A stretch of DNA of 37,802 nt, taken from assembly GCA_027717645.1 (NCBI GenBank), contig JALLOG010000016.1, positions 1 to 37,802 of the forward strand, in the 5' to 3' direction. The notes under the pieces are model-generated. The model was not told the origin of the DNA and did no database searches. It worked only from the letters and a program-made list of their open reading frames with translations. Every line of letters begins with the position of its first letter. Position 1 is the first letter of the stretch. Shown here in pieces: positions 15,880-26,678 of the stretch. Made by a program: the position numbers and the translations under genes. The stretch is from Desulfobacterota bacterium AH_259_B03_O07. GTDB taxonomy: Bacteria > Desulfobacterota_D > UBA1144 > Nemesobacterales > CSP1-2.

Positions 15880-16986
15880 ATGCGTCACACCGCTCTTTAT
15901 CCTGTACATAAGCAATTAGGGGCAAGGTTGGTAGAGTTCGCTGATTGGGAGATGCCAATACAGTATTCGGGGGTCAAAAATGAACACATGGCGGTAAGGA
16001 CTTCAGCCGGATTATTTGATGTCAGTCACATGGGAGAAATCGAAATTAAAGGACGTGAAGCAGGATCTTTCTGCCAATGGTTAACTACGAATGACATAAA
16101 CAGATTACATAATTACGAAGCTCAATATACTTTAATATTAAATCAAAGTGGTGGTGTCATTGATGATGTAATTATTTATAGGTTCTCCGAAGAGAATTTT
16201 CTTCTTTGTGTAAACGCGATTAATACTGTGAAGGTTTATGATTGGATGGAAAGCATTGAAAAGGATTTTGAAGCGGATGTTCAAAATAGAAGTTTTGAGT
16301 TTTCTCAACTGGCACTTCAAGGACCGGATTCTGAGAGAATCTTAGATGAAATTATCGAGGTTGATTTTAGCAATTTAAGGCGTTTCCGGTTTCTTTTGAC
16401 ACGGTGGAGAGAAATTGATCTTGTAATTGCAAGGACTGGCTACACGGGTGAGGATGGATTCGAGATCTTTATCCCTTGGGAGAGTGCGCCCGAACTTTGG
16501 AGCGCGATCCTTAATCATAAAAATCAAAATGATATTTTGCCCTGTGGACTCGGGTCTAGAGATACCCTTAGAATTGAGATGGGCTATCCGCTATATGGTC
16601 ATGAAATAGATGAGGATATAAATCCAATCGAAGCAGGACTCAGTAGATACGTAAAAATTGAAAAGGGCGATTTTATTGGAAAAAGTTCGATTTTAAATGT
16701 ATATGAGTCAGGGCCTAAAAGAAAACTCTATGGATTTGAAATGATAGATCGGGGTATACCTAGGCAGGGATATCCAGTATTGAAGGGTGATATTATGTTG
16801 AGTAGTGTAACGAGTGGAACTTTATCACCGAGTCTTGATAAATCTATTGGAATGGCTTTATTAAATTCTGAGATGGAAATTGGTGATGAAATCAACATAG
16901 AAATTCGTGGAACTAACAGGACTGCTAAAATTATATCGGTCCCTTTTTATATGAAAAATCCTCATAAAAGGGAGATGAAAATATGA
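15880..16986 (+). CDS. gcvT: Glycine cleavage system T protein (aminomethyltransferase)
   Basis: Transfers the aminomethyl methylene from lipoyl-H protein to tetrahydrofolate, releasing ammonia. The 368-residue length is typical. LVEFADWEMPIQYSG near the start, FDVSHMGEIEI, QGP after SFEFSQLAL, and ARTGYTGEDGFEIF are T-protein hallmarks. A TTGACA at 15840-15845 could be its -35 box, but no good -10 follows. Its stop overlaps gcvH's start as ATGA. The upstream gap of 98 bases is too short for a tandem glycine riboswitch. Confidence 0.95.
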   Translation: MRHTALYPVHKQLGARLVEFADWEMPIQYSGVKNEHMAVRTSAGLFDVSHMGEIEIKGREAGSFCQWLTTNDINRLHNYEAQYTLILNQSGGVIDDVIIYRFSEENFLLCVNAINTVKVYDWMESIEKDFEADVQNRSFEFSQLALQGPDSERILDEIIEVDFSNLRRFRFLLTRWREIDLVIARTGYTGEDGFEIFIPWESAPELWSAILNHKNQNDILPCGLGSRDTLRIEMGYPLYGHEIDEDINPIEAGLSRYVKIEKGDFIGKSSILNVYESGPKRKLYGFEMIDRGIPRQGYPVLKGDIMLSSVTSGTLSPSLDKSIGMALLNSEMEIGDEINIEIRGTNRTAKIISVPFYMKNPHKREMKI

Positions 16987-17378
16987 TTGAGATTCCTGAA
17001 GATCTGAGATATACGGACGAACACGAATGGATTAGAGTAGAGGGGGATATAGTAATAATTGGAATTACTGACTATGCTCAAGATGCCCTGGGTGAAATTG
17101 TCTATATTGAGCTTCCAAGCGAAGGTGATGAAATTGCTAAAGGGAATTCTTTTGGAGGCGTCGAATCTACGAAATCAGTTTCTGACCTGTATGCACCTGT
17201 TAGTGGGGAAGTTGTAGAGATTAATGAGGCACTGCTTGATTCACCAGAAACTATAAATGAGGATCCATATGGAGGTGGTTGGATGATTAAGGTGAGCATA
17301 CATCACAGTGATGAGATTGGTAAACTTATGACTAATAAGGAATATGCGGAGTTTATAGAGAGGGAAGTTGAGAGTTAA
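16983..17378 (+). CDS. gcvH: Glycine cleavage system H protein
   Basis: The lipoylated carrier that shuttles between P, T and L proteins. 131 residues with the lipoyl attachment motif GGVESTKSVSDLYAP (Lys64) and the N-terminal YTDEHEWIRVEGD block. The ATG lies 9 bases after GGGAG and overlaps gcvT by 4 bases, so translation is coupled. Lipoylation is expected; no lipoate gene is in the window. Confidence 0.96.
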   Translation: MIEIPEDLRYTDEHEWIRVEGDIVIIGITDYAQDALGEIVYIELPSEGDEIAKGNSFGGVESTKSVSDLYAPVSGEVVEINEALLDSPETINEDPYGGGWMIKVSIHHSDEIGKLMTNKEYAEFIEREVES

Positions 17379-17497
17379 AGATTTACTTTCTATTTAAATT
17401 TTTACAATATAGAAATGTATTATGTTTTGTCCCCTTCATGTCCCATGGCCTGTTATAAAATATTTATACGAGGACAGATTAGCTTAATAACATTAAG

Positions 17498-20410
17498 GTG
17501 AATAGAGATAAACTGAATCAGGACTCTTTTTCATCTAGGCATATCGGACCTAGTGAAAAAGAGCTTGAAAGCATGTTAGAAAAAATAGGTGTTTCATCCC
17601 TAGAAGGACTGATAGAGGAAACCGTTCCTTCTTATATACGTCTTAATGAGTCTTTGAATTTACCTCCACCGATAAGTGAATACGGTTATTTGGAAGACTT
17701 GAAGAGAATAGCAGCAAAAAACAAAGTTTTTAAGTCATACATTGGGTTGGGCTATTACGATTGTATAACACCGGCTGTTATCCAGCGAAATATCTTGGAG
17801 AATCCTGGTTGGTATACTCAATACACTCCTTATCAGGCAGAAATATCACAGGGTCGCCTAGAAGCATTGATCAATTTCCAATCACTGGTGATCGATTTGA
17901 CTAAAATGGAAGTAGCTAATGCATCCCTTCTTGACGAAGGGACTGCGGCTGCCGAAGCAATGACGATGCTTTATAGAATCAGGCATAAAAATGCCGTTGA
18001 CAATGAGGCGAATGTTTTCTTTGTCTCAGAAAAATGTTTTCCACAGACTATAGAAGTTATAAGGACAAGGGCAGAGCCTTTAGGCATAGAAGTGCTAGTT
18101 GGAGACCATGAGAGACTTGAACCCAGTGAAAGAATCTTTGGAGTATTCGTGCAATATCCCGATGCAGACGGAGAGATTTGTGATTATTCTGTATTTATTA
18201 AAAATGCTCGAAAATTCGGTTCACTCGTTGCTATGGCGAGTGATTTACTATCACTAACCATGATTAAACCCCCGGGTGAGTTCGGAGCGGATGTTGTAAT
18301 CGGATCCAGCCAAAGATTCGGTGTTCCCATGGGATACGGGGGACCACATGCCGCTTTTTTTGCTACCCTTGACAAATATAAACGTCAAGTACCGGGAAGA
18401 ATTATCGGAGCATCAGTGGATAAACATGGAGATACTTCTTTTAGAATGGCTCTCCAGACGAGGGAACAGCATATAAGAAGGGAAAAGGCAACATCTAATA
18501 TATGTACCGCTCAATCACTACCGGCCATATTGGCAAGTATGTATGCTGTGTATCATGGACCGAATGGATTAAAAACTATAGCAAAGAGGATTCATATTTT
18601 AGCTAAGATTCTGGATTCAGAACTAACTAAACTGGGCTTCACTCAAAACAACTCCTGCTATTTCGATACATTAAAAATTGATTTGGGCAATGGTTCTAAT
18701 GGCTTATTCGAAGGGATCAAGTCCACAGCTAAGAAGGCTAAAATCAATTTTAGACACACGAATTCCAGGCATATTGGTATCTCTATTGATGAAACAACCC
18801 AATTACAAGATGTTGAGAATATTATTCAGGTCTTTGCTAAAGCCGTTAGAGCTGAACCCCAAATACTTAATCTAGAGCAATCAGTGAATTCTCTAGAAAT
18901 TAACTACCCTACAGAATTAACTCGCATAAGTGATTATTTAACGCATCCGGTATTTAATTCACACCAATCTGAGACAAAAATGCTCAGGTATATAAAGAGG
19001 CTTGAAAATAAAGATCTGTCACTGACAACTTCAATGATACCTCTTGGTTCTTGCACCATGAAGCTCAATGCCGCTACAGAAATGATGCCAATAAGTTGGC
19101 CAGAGTTCTCAAAATTACATCCTTTTGCGCCTATTGATCAAGCCCGGGGTTATATTGAAGTATTTAAGGAATTAGAAAAGGCGTTGCGTGAAATAACGGG
19201 TTTTCCAGCAGTTTCCCTGCAGCCTAATTCTGGAGCGCAGGGGGAATTCGCAGGTTTGATGGTCATTCGTGCATATCATTTCGATAAAGGCCAGGGTTAT
19301 AGAAATGTTGTTTTAGTACCATCGTCCGCTCATGGTACTAATCCAGCAAGCGCCGTGCTTTCAGGTATGCGGGTTGTGGTTGTTGAGTGTGATCACGAGG
19401 GCAATATAGATATAGAGGATTTAGAGAAAAAGGCAACGGATTTTAAGGATAAATTAGCGGCCCTGATGATTACATATCCATCAACTCATGGTGTGTTCGA
19501 AGAGAACATACAGAAAGTTTGCTCAATTGTTCATAACAACGGTGGGCAGGTCTATATGGATGGTGCTAATATGAACGCCCAGGTCGGACTTACTAGTCCT
19601 GCCGTGGTTGGTGCGGATGTTTGCCATCTAAATCTGCACAAAACCTTCAGTATACCTCATGGAGGGGGTGGACCGGGAATGGGACCTATTTGTGTTGCTA
19701 AGCACCTCTCAACCTATCTTCCGGGTCATCCCTTAATCCCAGTCGGTGGTAACAAGGCAATTTCTGCCCTAGCTTCTACGCCGTGGGGAAGTGGGAGCAT
19801 TTTGTTGGTTTCTTATGGATATATAAGGCTACTTGGTTCAAAAGGGGTTACAGATGTCACACGATATGCAATTTTGAATGCAAATTATGTTATGTCAAGG
19901 TTAGAAAAATATTATAAAGTTTTATATCGAGGTGCGAACCGTAGAGTTGCGCACGAGTTCATCTTAGATTTACGGGAATTTAAAAGAAGTTCAGAAATTG
20001 AAGTAGAGGACATTGCAAAAAGGCTAATTGATTATGGATTTCATGCACCGACAATCTCATGGCCAGTACCGGGGACTATGATGATTGAACCGACTGAAAG
20101 CGAAGACAAGGATGAATTGGATCGGTTTTGTGATGCCCTGATATCAATTCACAAGGAAATACAGGAAATCATCAATGGCCGTGCTGATACAAGGGACAAT
20201 GTACTAAAGAATGCTCCTCATACCGCAGGAGAAGTAGTTTCAGATGATTGGACTCATGAGTATTCGAGATCGAAGGCAGCCTATCCACTACCATTTGTGA
20301 AAAGGAGTAAGTTCTGGCCACCCGTTGGAAGAATTGACAATGCCTATGGAGACCGAAATCTGGTTTGTACTTGTCCTCCAATTGAAAACTTTAGTATAGA
20401 AGATCTTTAG
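17498..20410 (+). CDS. gcvP: Glycine dehydrogenase (decarboxylating), single-chain P protein
   Basis: PLP enzyme that decarboxylates glycine and loads the aminomethyl group on H protein. It is the fused form of 970 residues, with both halves in one chain, unlike the gcvPA/gcvPB pairs of many thermophiles and Firmicutes. The N-terminus has [17 protein letters not shown]; the PLP Lys is in [17 protein letters not shown] (about Lys715). Start is GTG at 17498, since the conserved RHIGP block begins only 14 residues in and no ATG precedes it. It is 119 bases after gcvH, in an AT-rich gap. Its stop codon overlaps the opposing surA-like stop by two bases. Confidence 0.96.
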   Translation: MNRDKLNQDSFSSRHIGPSEKELESMLEKIGVSSLEGLIEETVPSYIRLNESLNLPPPISEYGYLEDLKRIAAKNKVFKSYIGLGYYDCITPAVIQRNILENPGWYTQYTPYQAEISQGRLEALINFQSLVIDLTKMEVANASLLDEGTAAAEAMTMLYRIRHKNAVDNEANVFFVSEKCFPQTIEVIRTRAEPLGIEVLVGDHERLEPSERIFGVFVQYPDADGEICDYSVFIKNARKFGSLVAMASDLLSLTMIKPPGEFGADVVIGSSQRFGVPMGYGGPHAAFFATLDKYKRQVPGRIIGASVDKHGDTSFRMALQTREQHIRREKATSNICTAQSLPAILASMYAVYHGPNGLKTIAKRIHILAKILDSELTKLGFTQNNSCYFDTLKIDLGNGSNGLFEGIKSTAKKAKINFRHTNSRHIGISIDETTQLQDVENIIQVFAKAVRAEPQILNLEQSVNSLEINYPTELTRISDYLTHPVFNSHQSETKMLRYIKRLENKDLSLTTSMIPLGSCTMKLNAATEMMPISWPEFSKLHPFAPIDQARGYIEVFKELEKALREITGFPAVSLQPNSGAQGEFAGLMVIRAYHFDKGQGYRNVVLVPSSAHGTNPASAVLSGMRVVVVECDHEGNIDIEDLEKKATDFKDKLAALMITYPSTHGVFEENIQKVCSIVHNNGGQVYMDGANMNAQVGLTSPAVVGADVCHLNLHKTFSIPHGGGGPGMGPICVAKHLSTYLPGHPLIPVGGNKAISALASTPWGSGSILLVSYGYIRLLGSKGVTDVTRYAILNANYVMSRLEKYYKVLYRGANRRVAHEFILDLREFKRSSEIEVEDIAKRLIDYGFHAPTISWPVPGTMMIEPTESEDKDELDRFCDALISIHKEIQEIINGRADTRDNVLKNAPHTAGEVVSDDWTHEYSRSKAAYPLPFVKRSKFWPPVGRIDNAYGDRNLVCTCPPIENFSIEDL

Positions 20411-21345
20411 ATTCTTAGGTCTATGTAGGCCGCACTCCTTACTTCATCAATCCAGGCCGTTACTTCTTTCTCAGCTTTTTCTCGATAGAGTTTTTCCTTT
20501 ATTTCAGCTCTAACGTCATCTAATGAGCTGACTCCCTCTTTTTTTTCCAATACCTTTATCACGTGGTATCCTGCTGGCGATTTTACTGGCCCACCAATTT
20601 CACCTTCTGGTGTTGTAAGTACTGTCTGCTCAAGGTTTTCTACAAGGTCACCTTTCTTAAAATATCCTAACTCGCCGCCACGAACCGCTGACAAGGGGTC
20701 ATCCGAATACTCTCTAGCCAGACTACCAAAATCACTTCCTGATCTCGCTAATTTTGCTACCTCGTCGGCTCTATTCCTTGCTTGAGCGTCACCATCTACA
20801 GAGTCGGATGAAATTAAAATGTGAGCGATCTTTGCTTCCTCTACAGTTTCAGTGCCTCCATAGTGTTTTTCATAATACTCTTTAACTTCGTCGTCAGTAA
20901 CTGCTAATTGTCCTTTTAGTTTTGCACCTACAACTTTCTGGCTTAAAAGCTGTAACCTCCATTGCTCCCGGAACGCCTGGGGGGACAAATTTTCTCTCTT
21001 CAATACTTCTTCCATTTCTTCATCTGATAAATTAAACCTGGTTGATATGCTTCTTATTGCGGAATCAACTTCATCATCCGATACCGTTATTCCTAGCTTC
21101 TCTGCCTCTTGTTCCAACAACTTTTGTTCAATCATTTGGTCTAAGATCTTTTTTTCTTGTTGTGGTGTTAGTTTTGTATCTTGATCTGGAAGTCTTTCAA
21201 TGAATTCAGAAAGGGTTATTACATCTTCATTTACAATGGCTATTACACCGTCGATTACCTCCCTTGCTATGGAGTATCTAGCGAATAGCGGCAAAATTAA
21301 TAGGAATATATATAGTGTATGAAGAATAATTTTTGATTTTCTCAA
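20407..21345 (-). CDS. SurA/PpiC-type periplasmic peptidyl-prolyl isomerase
   Basis: A 312-residue exported foldase. A signal peptide (about 1-27, [20 protein letters not shown]) is followed by the SurA N-terminal chaperone domain (about 30-165: [34 protein letters not shown]) and one parvulin domain (about 167-265: [44 protein letters not shown]). E. coli SurA has two parvulin domains; the single-domain form is common elsewhere. Start is TTG at 21343-21345, with GGAG 10 bases before. It lies downstream of mfd beyond a terminator and converges on gcvP. It probably helps outer-membrane proteins fold. Confidence 0.9.
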   Translation of the reverse strand: MRKSKIILHTLYIFLLILPLFARYSIAREVIDGVIAIVNEDVITLSEFIERLPDQDTKLTPQQEKKILDQMIEQKLLEQEAEKLGITVSDDEVDSAIRSISTRFNLSDEEMEEVLKRENLSPQAFREQWRLQLLSQKVVGAKLKGQLAVTDDEVKEYYEKHYGGTETVEEAKIAHILISSDSVDGDAQARNRADEVAKLARSGSDFGSLAREYSDDPLSAVRGGELGYFKKGDLVENLEQTVLTTPEGEIGGPVKSPAGYHVIKVLEKKEGVSSLDDVRAEIKEKLYREKAEKEVTAWIDEVRSAAYIDLRI

Positions 21346-21427
21346 TTGTTGATTTCTCCAATAATTTGTTCTTTGGTCACAATTAATTTAAATTTTCACT
21401 AACTTTATCCAATATTTCAATATTATC

Positions 21428-21462
21428 AAAAAAAAAGAAGCTCCCTGCAGCTTGCAGCAGGG
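21428..21462 (-). terminator. Rho-independent terminator of mfd
   Basis: On the minus strand, about 50 bases past the mfd stop, CCCTGC/GCAGGG (21443-21462) forms a 6-bp GC-rich hairpin. AGCTTC follows, then nine T (21428-21436). The hairpin belongs to the AGCTTGC repeat family, so a dispersed repeat appears to serve as terminator. It also separates mfd from the surA-like gene. Confidence 0.7.
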
Positions 21463-21464
21463 TT
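21441..21464 (+). repeat. AGCTTGC micro-hairpin, copy 1
   Basis: CTCCCTGCAGCTTGCAGCAG and the next four bases fit a pattern also seen at 24963-24986, 25034-25057 and 26437-26460: TTC, a stem arm, (A)RCTTGC, the opposing arm ending RGG. This copy has a full 6-bp stem. Confidence 0.6.
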
Positions 21465-21512
21465 TATCCTTTAAATTTTTTTTGTTGATCTTTCCTACAG
21501 AAATTAGTAGAT

Positions 21513-24500
21513 CTAGTGTCTTAGTTTCTTTCTATTTTTCGCAACCTTAATTAATTCCCGCAGTCTTTTCTTGGTATCGATAAGTAAATCTCCGTTGCCT
21601 TTAAAAATTCTTAATTTCCCTTCAGGTTGAAACCTATTGTACAATGCTGAATCTGGGCGAAAGACGATGACTGCTTTTCGTTCATCTATATCCATTTTAT
21701 CAATAAGTAGTTTTTTCATGATGATTTTTAGTTCAACAATATATAGAAGATTTGCCCCGGGCTTTGGGATATTCCCAAATCTGTCCCTAAGCTCTTCTTT
21801 TATCGATATTAATTCCCTTACTTTTGAAATGTTTGATAATTTTTTGTAAAAGAGGAGTCTTTCTGTTCCATCTTCGATATAATCATCTGGGATAAATGCT
21901 GGAAAGTTAAATCTTATTTCCGGATCGTATTCAAAAAACGTTTGTTCCTTTTTTAATTCCCTAATGGATTTATCCAGAATCTCAAGATAGAGTTCAAGTC
22001 CTACGTCTGCAATATGTCCAGACTGTTCAGTACCGAAGATGTTTCCCGCACCCCTAATCTCAAGGTCCGAGAGTGCTAGTTTGTATCCGGAACCAAGGTC
22101 CTTCAGCTCTGAAATAGCCTTGAGACGTCTTTTAGCATCTGATGAGAGTGGGGTTGAACGTGGAATGAGGAAATAAGAATATGCTTTTTTATCGGTTCTT
22201 CCAACCCGGCCCCTGAGTTGGTATAAGTCTGCTAGCCCGAATTTTTGAGCATTGTTGATGATCATGGTGTTTGCTATTGGTATATCGAGACCTGATTCTA
22301 CAATCGCAGTTGTCACAAGTATGTCGGTATTTCCTTGTATGAATTTACTTATACTGTTCTCTAAGGCCTGTTCTTTCATCCTCCCATGAGTTACATCGAC
22401 TCTTGCTTCAGGGACAAGCTTTTTTATCTCTTCGGCTATATTAAAAATATCTTCAATTCTATTGTGAATAAAAAATACAGAGCCCCCTCGTTTGAGTTCT
22501 TTCAGAATAGCGTTCCGAATCACGTGCCCCTTGAAATTTAGTATATATGTTTCAATAGATTGTCTTCCTTCGGGTGGAGTGTTAATCATGCTGATGTCTC
22601 GAATTCCAGTAAGCGATAATTGAAGAGTACGTGGTATAGGAGTAGCACTGAGGGTCAGCACATCTACTCCAGTTTTTATCTTCCTAAGCTTCTCTTTTTG
22701 AGAAACTCCAAATCTGTGCTCTTCATCTACTATAACCAGGCCAGGGTCCTTAAACTTAATTTTGTTTCCCAGGATTTTGTGTGTTCCGATGATTATATCA
22801 ATATTCCCTTTTTCGAGTTTATTCAATATTTCTTTCTCTTCTTTTTGGGTTTTGAATCTAGAGAGCATTTCAGTGAATACCGGGTATCCCTTCAATCGCT
22901 CAATCGATGTTAGATAGTGTTGATAGGCAAGCAGGGTCGTGGGAACAAGGAAGGCAACTTGTTTTCCATCCATTACCGCCTTGAAAGCTGCTCTTAAAGC
23001 CACCTCTGTTTTTCCAAATCCGACATCACCACAGATTAGCCTGTCCATCGAAATATTGGATTCCATATCTTTCATGACGTCTTCTATTGCTGAGGTTTGG
23101 TCTAGTGTCTCTTCATAAGGGAATTCATATTCAAACTCTTTAAATAGCTTGTCCCTTTTTGAAAACTTGTATCCCTTTTCTGCTTTTCTTCTGGCGTATA
23201 TCTGGATGAGTTCTCTTGCTATATTTTCTACCGCTTTTTTGACTCTCTTTATTACCCTCTTCCAGTTCTGTTGTCCTAGCTTATCGATCTTGGGATTTTT
23301 TTTATCGCCAATATATCTTTGTACGAGTTTAAGTTTATCTACAGGTACATATATTTTGTCACCTCCCTGGTATTCACAATGTAAAAAATCACCCTCCATA
23401 TTGCCGAATCTTAGCCTTTTAAGACCCCTATATAATCCTATTCCGAAATCTATGTGCACAATATGGTCTCCGGGTTTGAGCTCACTAAAAGATGTTATGA
23501 AAGCGGAGGGAATATTTTTTACGGATCTTTGTCTGGTTTTCTTCCTCCCTTCGAATATTTCTTCTTCAGTAATCACAACGAGTTTCGCTTCAGGAAATAT
23601 ATAGCCAGAAGAGAGTGGACCTATAAATGTCTCGAAATTCTTTATACCTCTTTGACCAAGTATTTTATTAATCATGTTTCTTTCAACCTCACTTCTTAAA
23701 ACTATGTTTACTGTATATTCTTTATTTGCCAGGTCTGAAATTTTATTAGCAACAGCATCAAACGGAGATTCGAGATCTTCTATGTGAGCTTTAGACATGG
23801 ACTCGGTAGATAAGTGAAAATTTGCGATGTCTTCGTCCCTTAGTTTTAGGTCTTCAATGTGGATTGTTTGAAACATCGAAATACCATTCCAATATTCATC
23901 TTTTGTTATATAAAGCTCATCGATTTTGGGACTTATGGTAGGGGTTTGTTGTAAGTGGCCTATATTTTGAACTAATGTGTCATCAAATACTTCGATCGAT
24001 TTAGAAACATCATCTTTACTATCCAATACTGCTATTGTCTCTTTTGGAAGATATTCGAAAACGGTGCTTAGGTTTGGATAAAATGAGGGAAGAAGAAGAT
24101 TAATTAGTGGTGACCTTATTCCTTTTTCAATCTCTTCTATGAGTGAGTTCTTGACTGAAGCAGGTATTTCATCTTGACTGGCCTTTTTTTCGATGTAATT
24201 TAGAGAATTTCTAATTGATTCAGGGTCTAGTATTATTTCACTTGCCGGAAGTATTGTCGCTTCATTTATTTTTTCAATAAACCTTTGGTTGTCTATGCTG
24301 AAAAATCTGATTGAGTATATTTCATCTCCTAATAATTCAAGTCTAATGGGATTTATTTCTCCTGGAGAGAAGACGTCAACTATTGACCCCCTAATGCTTA
24401 ATTCTCCTACTTCTTCGATAAAGTCTGTTTGGATATAACCCATCTCGATAAGTCTGGCAATAAATTCCCCTCTTGATAGCGAATCTCCGATCTTTATGCT

Positions 24501-24938
24501 TATGATAGAGTTGAAAAAGACATCTACTGGTAAAACCTTTTCAAAAAGTGCTGGGGCCTCGGCTAATATTACTTTTTTCTCCCTTGAAAAATAGAGCCAT
24601 CTTATACATTCCGCCGTATCTTTCGAGAGTGATGAGAAGATTGCTTCATTTAAAATTGGTTCTTTTTTAGTAAGGAAGGAATTAGTTTCACCCGAGTAGA
24701 AAGAAAGATCTGACATGGCTTCCAGTAATTTCTCTTTAGATTCGCAGACATACAGTAGAGGTCTATTTAATGTATGAGCTATCGCTGATATAACAAGAAA
24801 TTTTGAAGAACCTTCTAGTCCGGTTAGTCTAAGTGGACTCTTTCCAGCATTTATATTATCTAATAGTTCTGTAAATGTTTTAGAGTATTTTAAGTTACGA
24901 AAAATATCGTTAAGTTCTGACCGGCGTTTTACTTGCAC
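21513..24938 (-). CDS. mfd: Transcription-repair coupling factor Mfd
   Basis: A 1141-residue ATP-dependent translocase that removes RNA polymerase stalled at DNA damage and recruits UvrA. N-terminal UvrB-like domains (about 1-330) include FIEEVGELSIRGSIVDVFSPGE; the polymerase-binding CarD-like domain is at about 480-545 (LKPGDHIVHIDFGIGLYRG); the RecG-like helicase has Walker A GDVGFGKTEVAL (about 635-647), DEEHRFG (about 736) and RGRVGR (about 908); the TRCF C-terminal domain follows (PEIRFNFPAFIPDDYI). Start GTG 24936-24938 has no clear Shine-Dalgarno. leuB lies upstream across a hairpin-rich gap. Full length, apparently functional. Confidence 0.96.
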   Translation of the reverse strand: MQVKRRSELNDIFRNLKYSKTFTELLDNINAGKSPLRLTGLEGSSKFLVISAIAHTLNRPLLYVCESKEKLLEAMSDLSFYSGETNSFLTKKEPILNEAIFSSLSKDTAECIRWLYFSREKKVILAEAPALFEKVLPVDVFFNSIISIKIGDSLSRGEFIARLIEMGYIQTDFIEEVGELSIRGSIVDVFSPGEINPIRLELLGDEIYSIRFFSIDNQRFIEKINEATILPASEIILDPESIRNSLNYIEKKASQDEIPASVKNSLIEEIEKGIRSPLINLLLPSFYPNLSTVFEYLPKETIAVLDSKDDVSKSIEVFDDTLVQNIGHLQQTPTISPKIDELYITKDEYWNGISMFQTIHIEDLKLRDEDIANFHLSTESMSKAHIEDLESPFDAVANKISDLANKEYTVNIVLRSEVERNMINKILGQRGIKNFETFIGPLSSGYIFPEAKLVVITEEEIFEGRKKTRQRSVKNIPSAFITSFSELKPGDHIVHIDFGIGLYRGLKRLRFGNMEGDFLHCEYQGGDKIYVPVDKLKLVQRYIGDKKNPKIDKLGQQNWKRVIKRVKKAVENIARELIQIYARRKAEKGYKFSKRDKLFKEFEYEFPYEETLDQTSAIEDVMKDMESNISMDRLICGDVGFGKTEVALRAAFKAVMDGKQVAFLVPTTLLAYQHYLTSIERLKGYPVFTEMLSRFKTQKEEKEILNKLEKGNIDIIIGTHKILGNKIKFKDPGLVIVDEEHRFGVSQKEKLRKIKTGVDVLTLSATPIPRTLQLSLTGIRDISMINTPPEGRQSIETYILNFKGHVIRNAILKELKRGGSVFFIHNRIEDIFNIAEEIKKLVPEARVDVTHGRMKEQALENSISKFIQGNTDILVTTAIVESGLDIPIANTMIINNAQKFGLADLYQLRGRVGRTDKKAYSYFLIPRSTPLSSDAKRRLKAISELKDLGSGYKLALSDLEIRGAGNIFGTEQSGHIADVGLELYLEILDKSIRELKKEQTFFEYDPEIRFNFPAFIPDDYIEDGTERLLFYKKLSNISKVRELISIKEELRDRFGNIPKPGANLLYIVELKIIMKKLLIDKMDIDERKAVIVFRPDSALYNRFQPEGKLRIFKGNGDLLIDTKKRLRELIKVAKNRKKLRH

Positions 24939-24962
24939 TACATTAATATCTTAACTAGCAAA

Positions 24963-25057
24963 TTCCCTGTAACTTGCTCAGGGATCTCCATAGTCATTGC
25001 TATGACTGTGATGACTGTCTTTTTATTCGGAGATTCGCTATAGCTTGCCGTAGGGTT
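24963..25057 (+). repeat. Two AGCTTGC micro-hairpins flanking a third hairpin
   Basis: Between mfd and leuB: copy 2 at 24963-24986 (TCCCTG/CAGGGA, loop TAACTTGCT), a 9-bp hairpin at 24989-25010 (CATAGTCAT with ATGACTGTG, one T-G pair, loop TGCT), and copy 3 at 25034-25057 (TTCGCTATAGCTTGCCGTAG plus four bases, weak stem). All AGCTTGC copies in the window have the same orientation. A T-run (25019-25025) follows the middle hairpin on the plus strand, where no gene ends. Confidence 0.6.
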
Positions 25058-25062
25058 GTTCA

Positions 25063-26145
25063 TTAATGTTGATTTTTAAATTCCTCTATTATTAGCTTTC
25101 CAATTTCTTTGCATCCGACTTTCTTTGTACCTTCTTCGTATATATCGGCTGTTCTATAACCTTTTGACAGTACATTAGTAATTGCCATTTCTATTTCTTG
25201 TGCGGCTTCATCCATATTTAGTGAATACCTAAGCAACATTGCCAAAGACAAGATTGAAGCTGTTGGATTTGCCGTATTCTTTCCACAAATATCTGGCGCA
25301 CTACCGTGCACAGGCTCATAGATCGCTCCCTCTTCTCCAATGCTTGCAGACGGCAGCATGCCAAGAGAGCCGGTGAGCTGGGCAGCTTCGTCGCTTATAA
25401 TGTCGCCAAACATGTTGTCTGCGAGTATTACATCGAAACTCTTAGGTCTCCTGATTAGCTGCATGGCTGCATTATCGACGTATAGATGATCGAGTTTAAC
25501 GTCAGGGAATTCGTCTTTGCCTATTCTTGTTACTGTTTTTTTCCACAGTTCCATTACCTCAAGTACATTAGCTTTATCAATGGACGTGACTTTTTTTCGC
25601 CTTTTTCTTGCTATTTGAAAAGCGATTCTTGCAACCCTTTCAATCTCTGATGTTTCGTATAGAAGCGTGTTTATGCCTCGTTCTTCACCATTTGGAAGTT
25701 TTTCAATACCACGAGGTGTTCCAAAATATATACCGCCTGTGAGTTCCCTTATAACCATAATGTCTACACCATCTATTATCTCCTTCTTTAGAGTAGAGGC
25801 ATCATTTAGAGCGGAGTATACAACTGCCGGTCTCAAGTTGGCAAATGTGCCCAGTTCTTTTCTTAAGGCTAGGAGCCCCTTTTCTGGTCTGATCTCGTAT
25901 TCAAGATTGTCCCATTTAGGTCCTCCAACGGCTCCGAGAAGCACCGCATCAGACGATTTTGCTTTTTCTAAAACTTCATTCGTAACTGGAACTCCATTTA
26001 CATCTATCGAACTTCCACCGAAAAGTTCATTTTCTGTTTCAATTTGAATTTCATGATTCACACCAATAGTTGCTAGGACCTCAAGTGTGACTTCTGTTAC
26101 TTCTACTCCAATTCCGTCTCCGGGTAATACCAGTATCTTTGGCAA
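25063..26145 (-). CDS. leuB: 3-isopropylmalate dehydrogenase
   Basis: Oxidises and decarboxylates 3-isopropylmalate in leucine synthesis, using NAD+. 360 residues, the usual length. [15 protein letters not shown] starts the fold, [11 protein letters not shown] carries the substrate arginines, [15 protein letters not shown] the metal aspartates, and [19 protein letters not shown] the NAD-specific loop. The start is TTG at 26143-26145, with AAGGAG 7 bases upstream, so it is well supported although not ATG. No leuC, leuD or leuA is nearby. A 530-base repeat-bearing gap lies upstream. Confidence 0.96.
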   Translation of the reverse strand: MPKILVLPGDGIGVEVTEVTLEVLATIGVNHEIQIETENELFGGSSIDVNGVPVTNEVLEKAKSSDAVLLGAVGGPKWDNLEYEIRPEKGLLALRKELGTFANLRPAVVYSALNDASTLKKEIIDGVDIMVIRELTGGIYFGTPRGIEKLPNGEERGINTLLYETSEIERVARIAFQIARKRRKKVTSIDKANVLEVMELWKKTVTRIGKDEFPDVKLDHLYVDNAAMQLIRRPKSFDVILADNMFGDIISDEAAQLTGSLGMLPSASIGEEGAIYEPVHGSAPDICGKNTANPTASILSLAMLLRYSLNMDEAAQEIEMAITNVLSKGYRTADIYEEGTKKVGCKEIGKLIIEEFKNQH

Positions 26146-26436
26146 TTCCTTGCTCCTTAATTGTTAGAAATCTTGTGTGGTATTCTACCTGAATTAAAAA
26201 ATTTTTAATGACCGTTTTTGTGCAATTTTCAAATTGAAGTCATTCACAATACAAAGTAGAATGGGAATTACTTCGAAATCATTTTTGAAATGATCTTATC
26301 AGTGTTTCGCACTGGGTTAACAAATTAAAGATACTGTTTCTAATTGGTTAAAATAATCAAAATTTTCAATTAATATAATTTTGTCTGTTGATTGGCTACT
26401 GGATAATTGAATTGGCCCTTATTTCTCAATTGAAAA

Positions 26437-26460
26437 TTCGTTGTAGCTTGCTATAAGGTT
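26437..26460 (+). repeat. AGCTTGC micro-hairpin, copy 4
   Basis: TTCGTTGTAGCTTGCTATAA plus GGTT keeps the TTC...AGCTTGC...AGG pattern and the orientation of the other copies, with a weakened stem. Confidence 0.5.
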
Positions 26461-26511
26461 TAATCTGTCATCGCAAACACTTGGAAGCTATCTCCTTACG
26501 TAACCTGATTG

Positions 26512-26560
26512 GAGAGGATCGCCACGAGTAACTTCATCACTCTCCAATGACATAATTATA
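26512..26560 (-). repeat. Degraded CATTGCGAG-type repeat, reverse copy
   Basis: TTGGAGAGGATCGCCACGAG near 26511-26530 and ACTCTCCAATGACA near 26541-26554 form imperfect arms (TTGGAGAG with CTCTCCAA). The end CAATGACA is the reverse complement of the TGTCATTG side of the element near 3640. Too degraded for exact borders. Confidence 0.45.
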
Positions 26561-26678
26561 ATTGTCATACCCGACTGAATTAATCGCGTATCCATTTGGA
26601 ATGCCAGTATTACGCTTTTAAATTCGAAGCTGCTTTAGAGGGATCTTCTATAACATGATTAAACGGCAATTATACCTC

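Larger units (their letters stand above)
26146..26678. other. 533-base gap with repeat remnants
   Basis: No gene on either strand. It holds AGCTTGC copy 4 (26437-26460) and, at about 26512-26560, a degraded copy of the CATTGCGAG-type element in reverse orientation (GGAGAGGATCGCCACGAG... ACTCTCCAATGACA). The leuB-proximal part is AT-rich and probably holds the leuB promoter, which I could not place with confidence. Confidence 0.5.
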
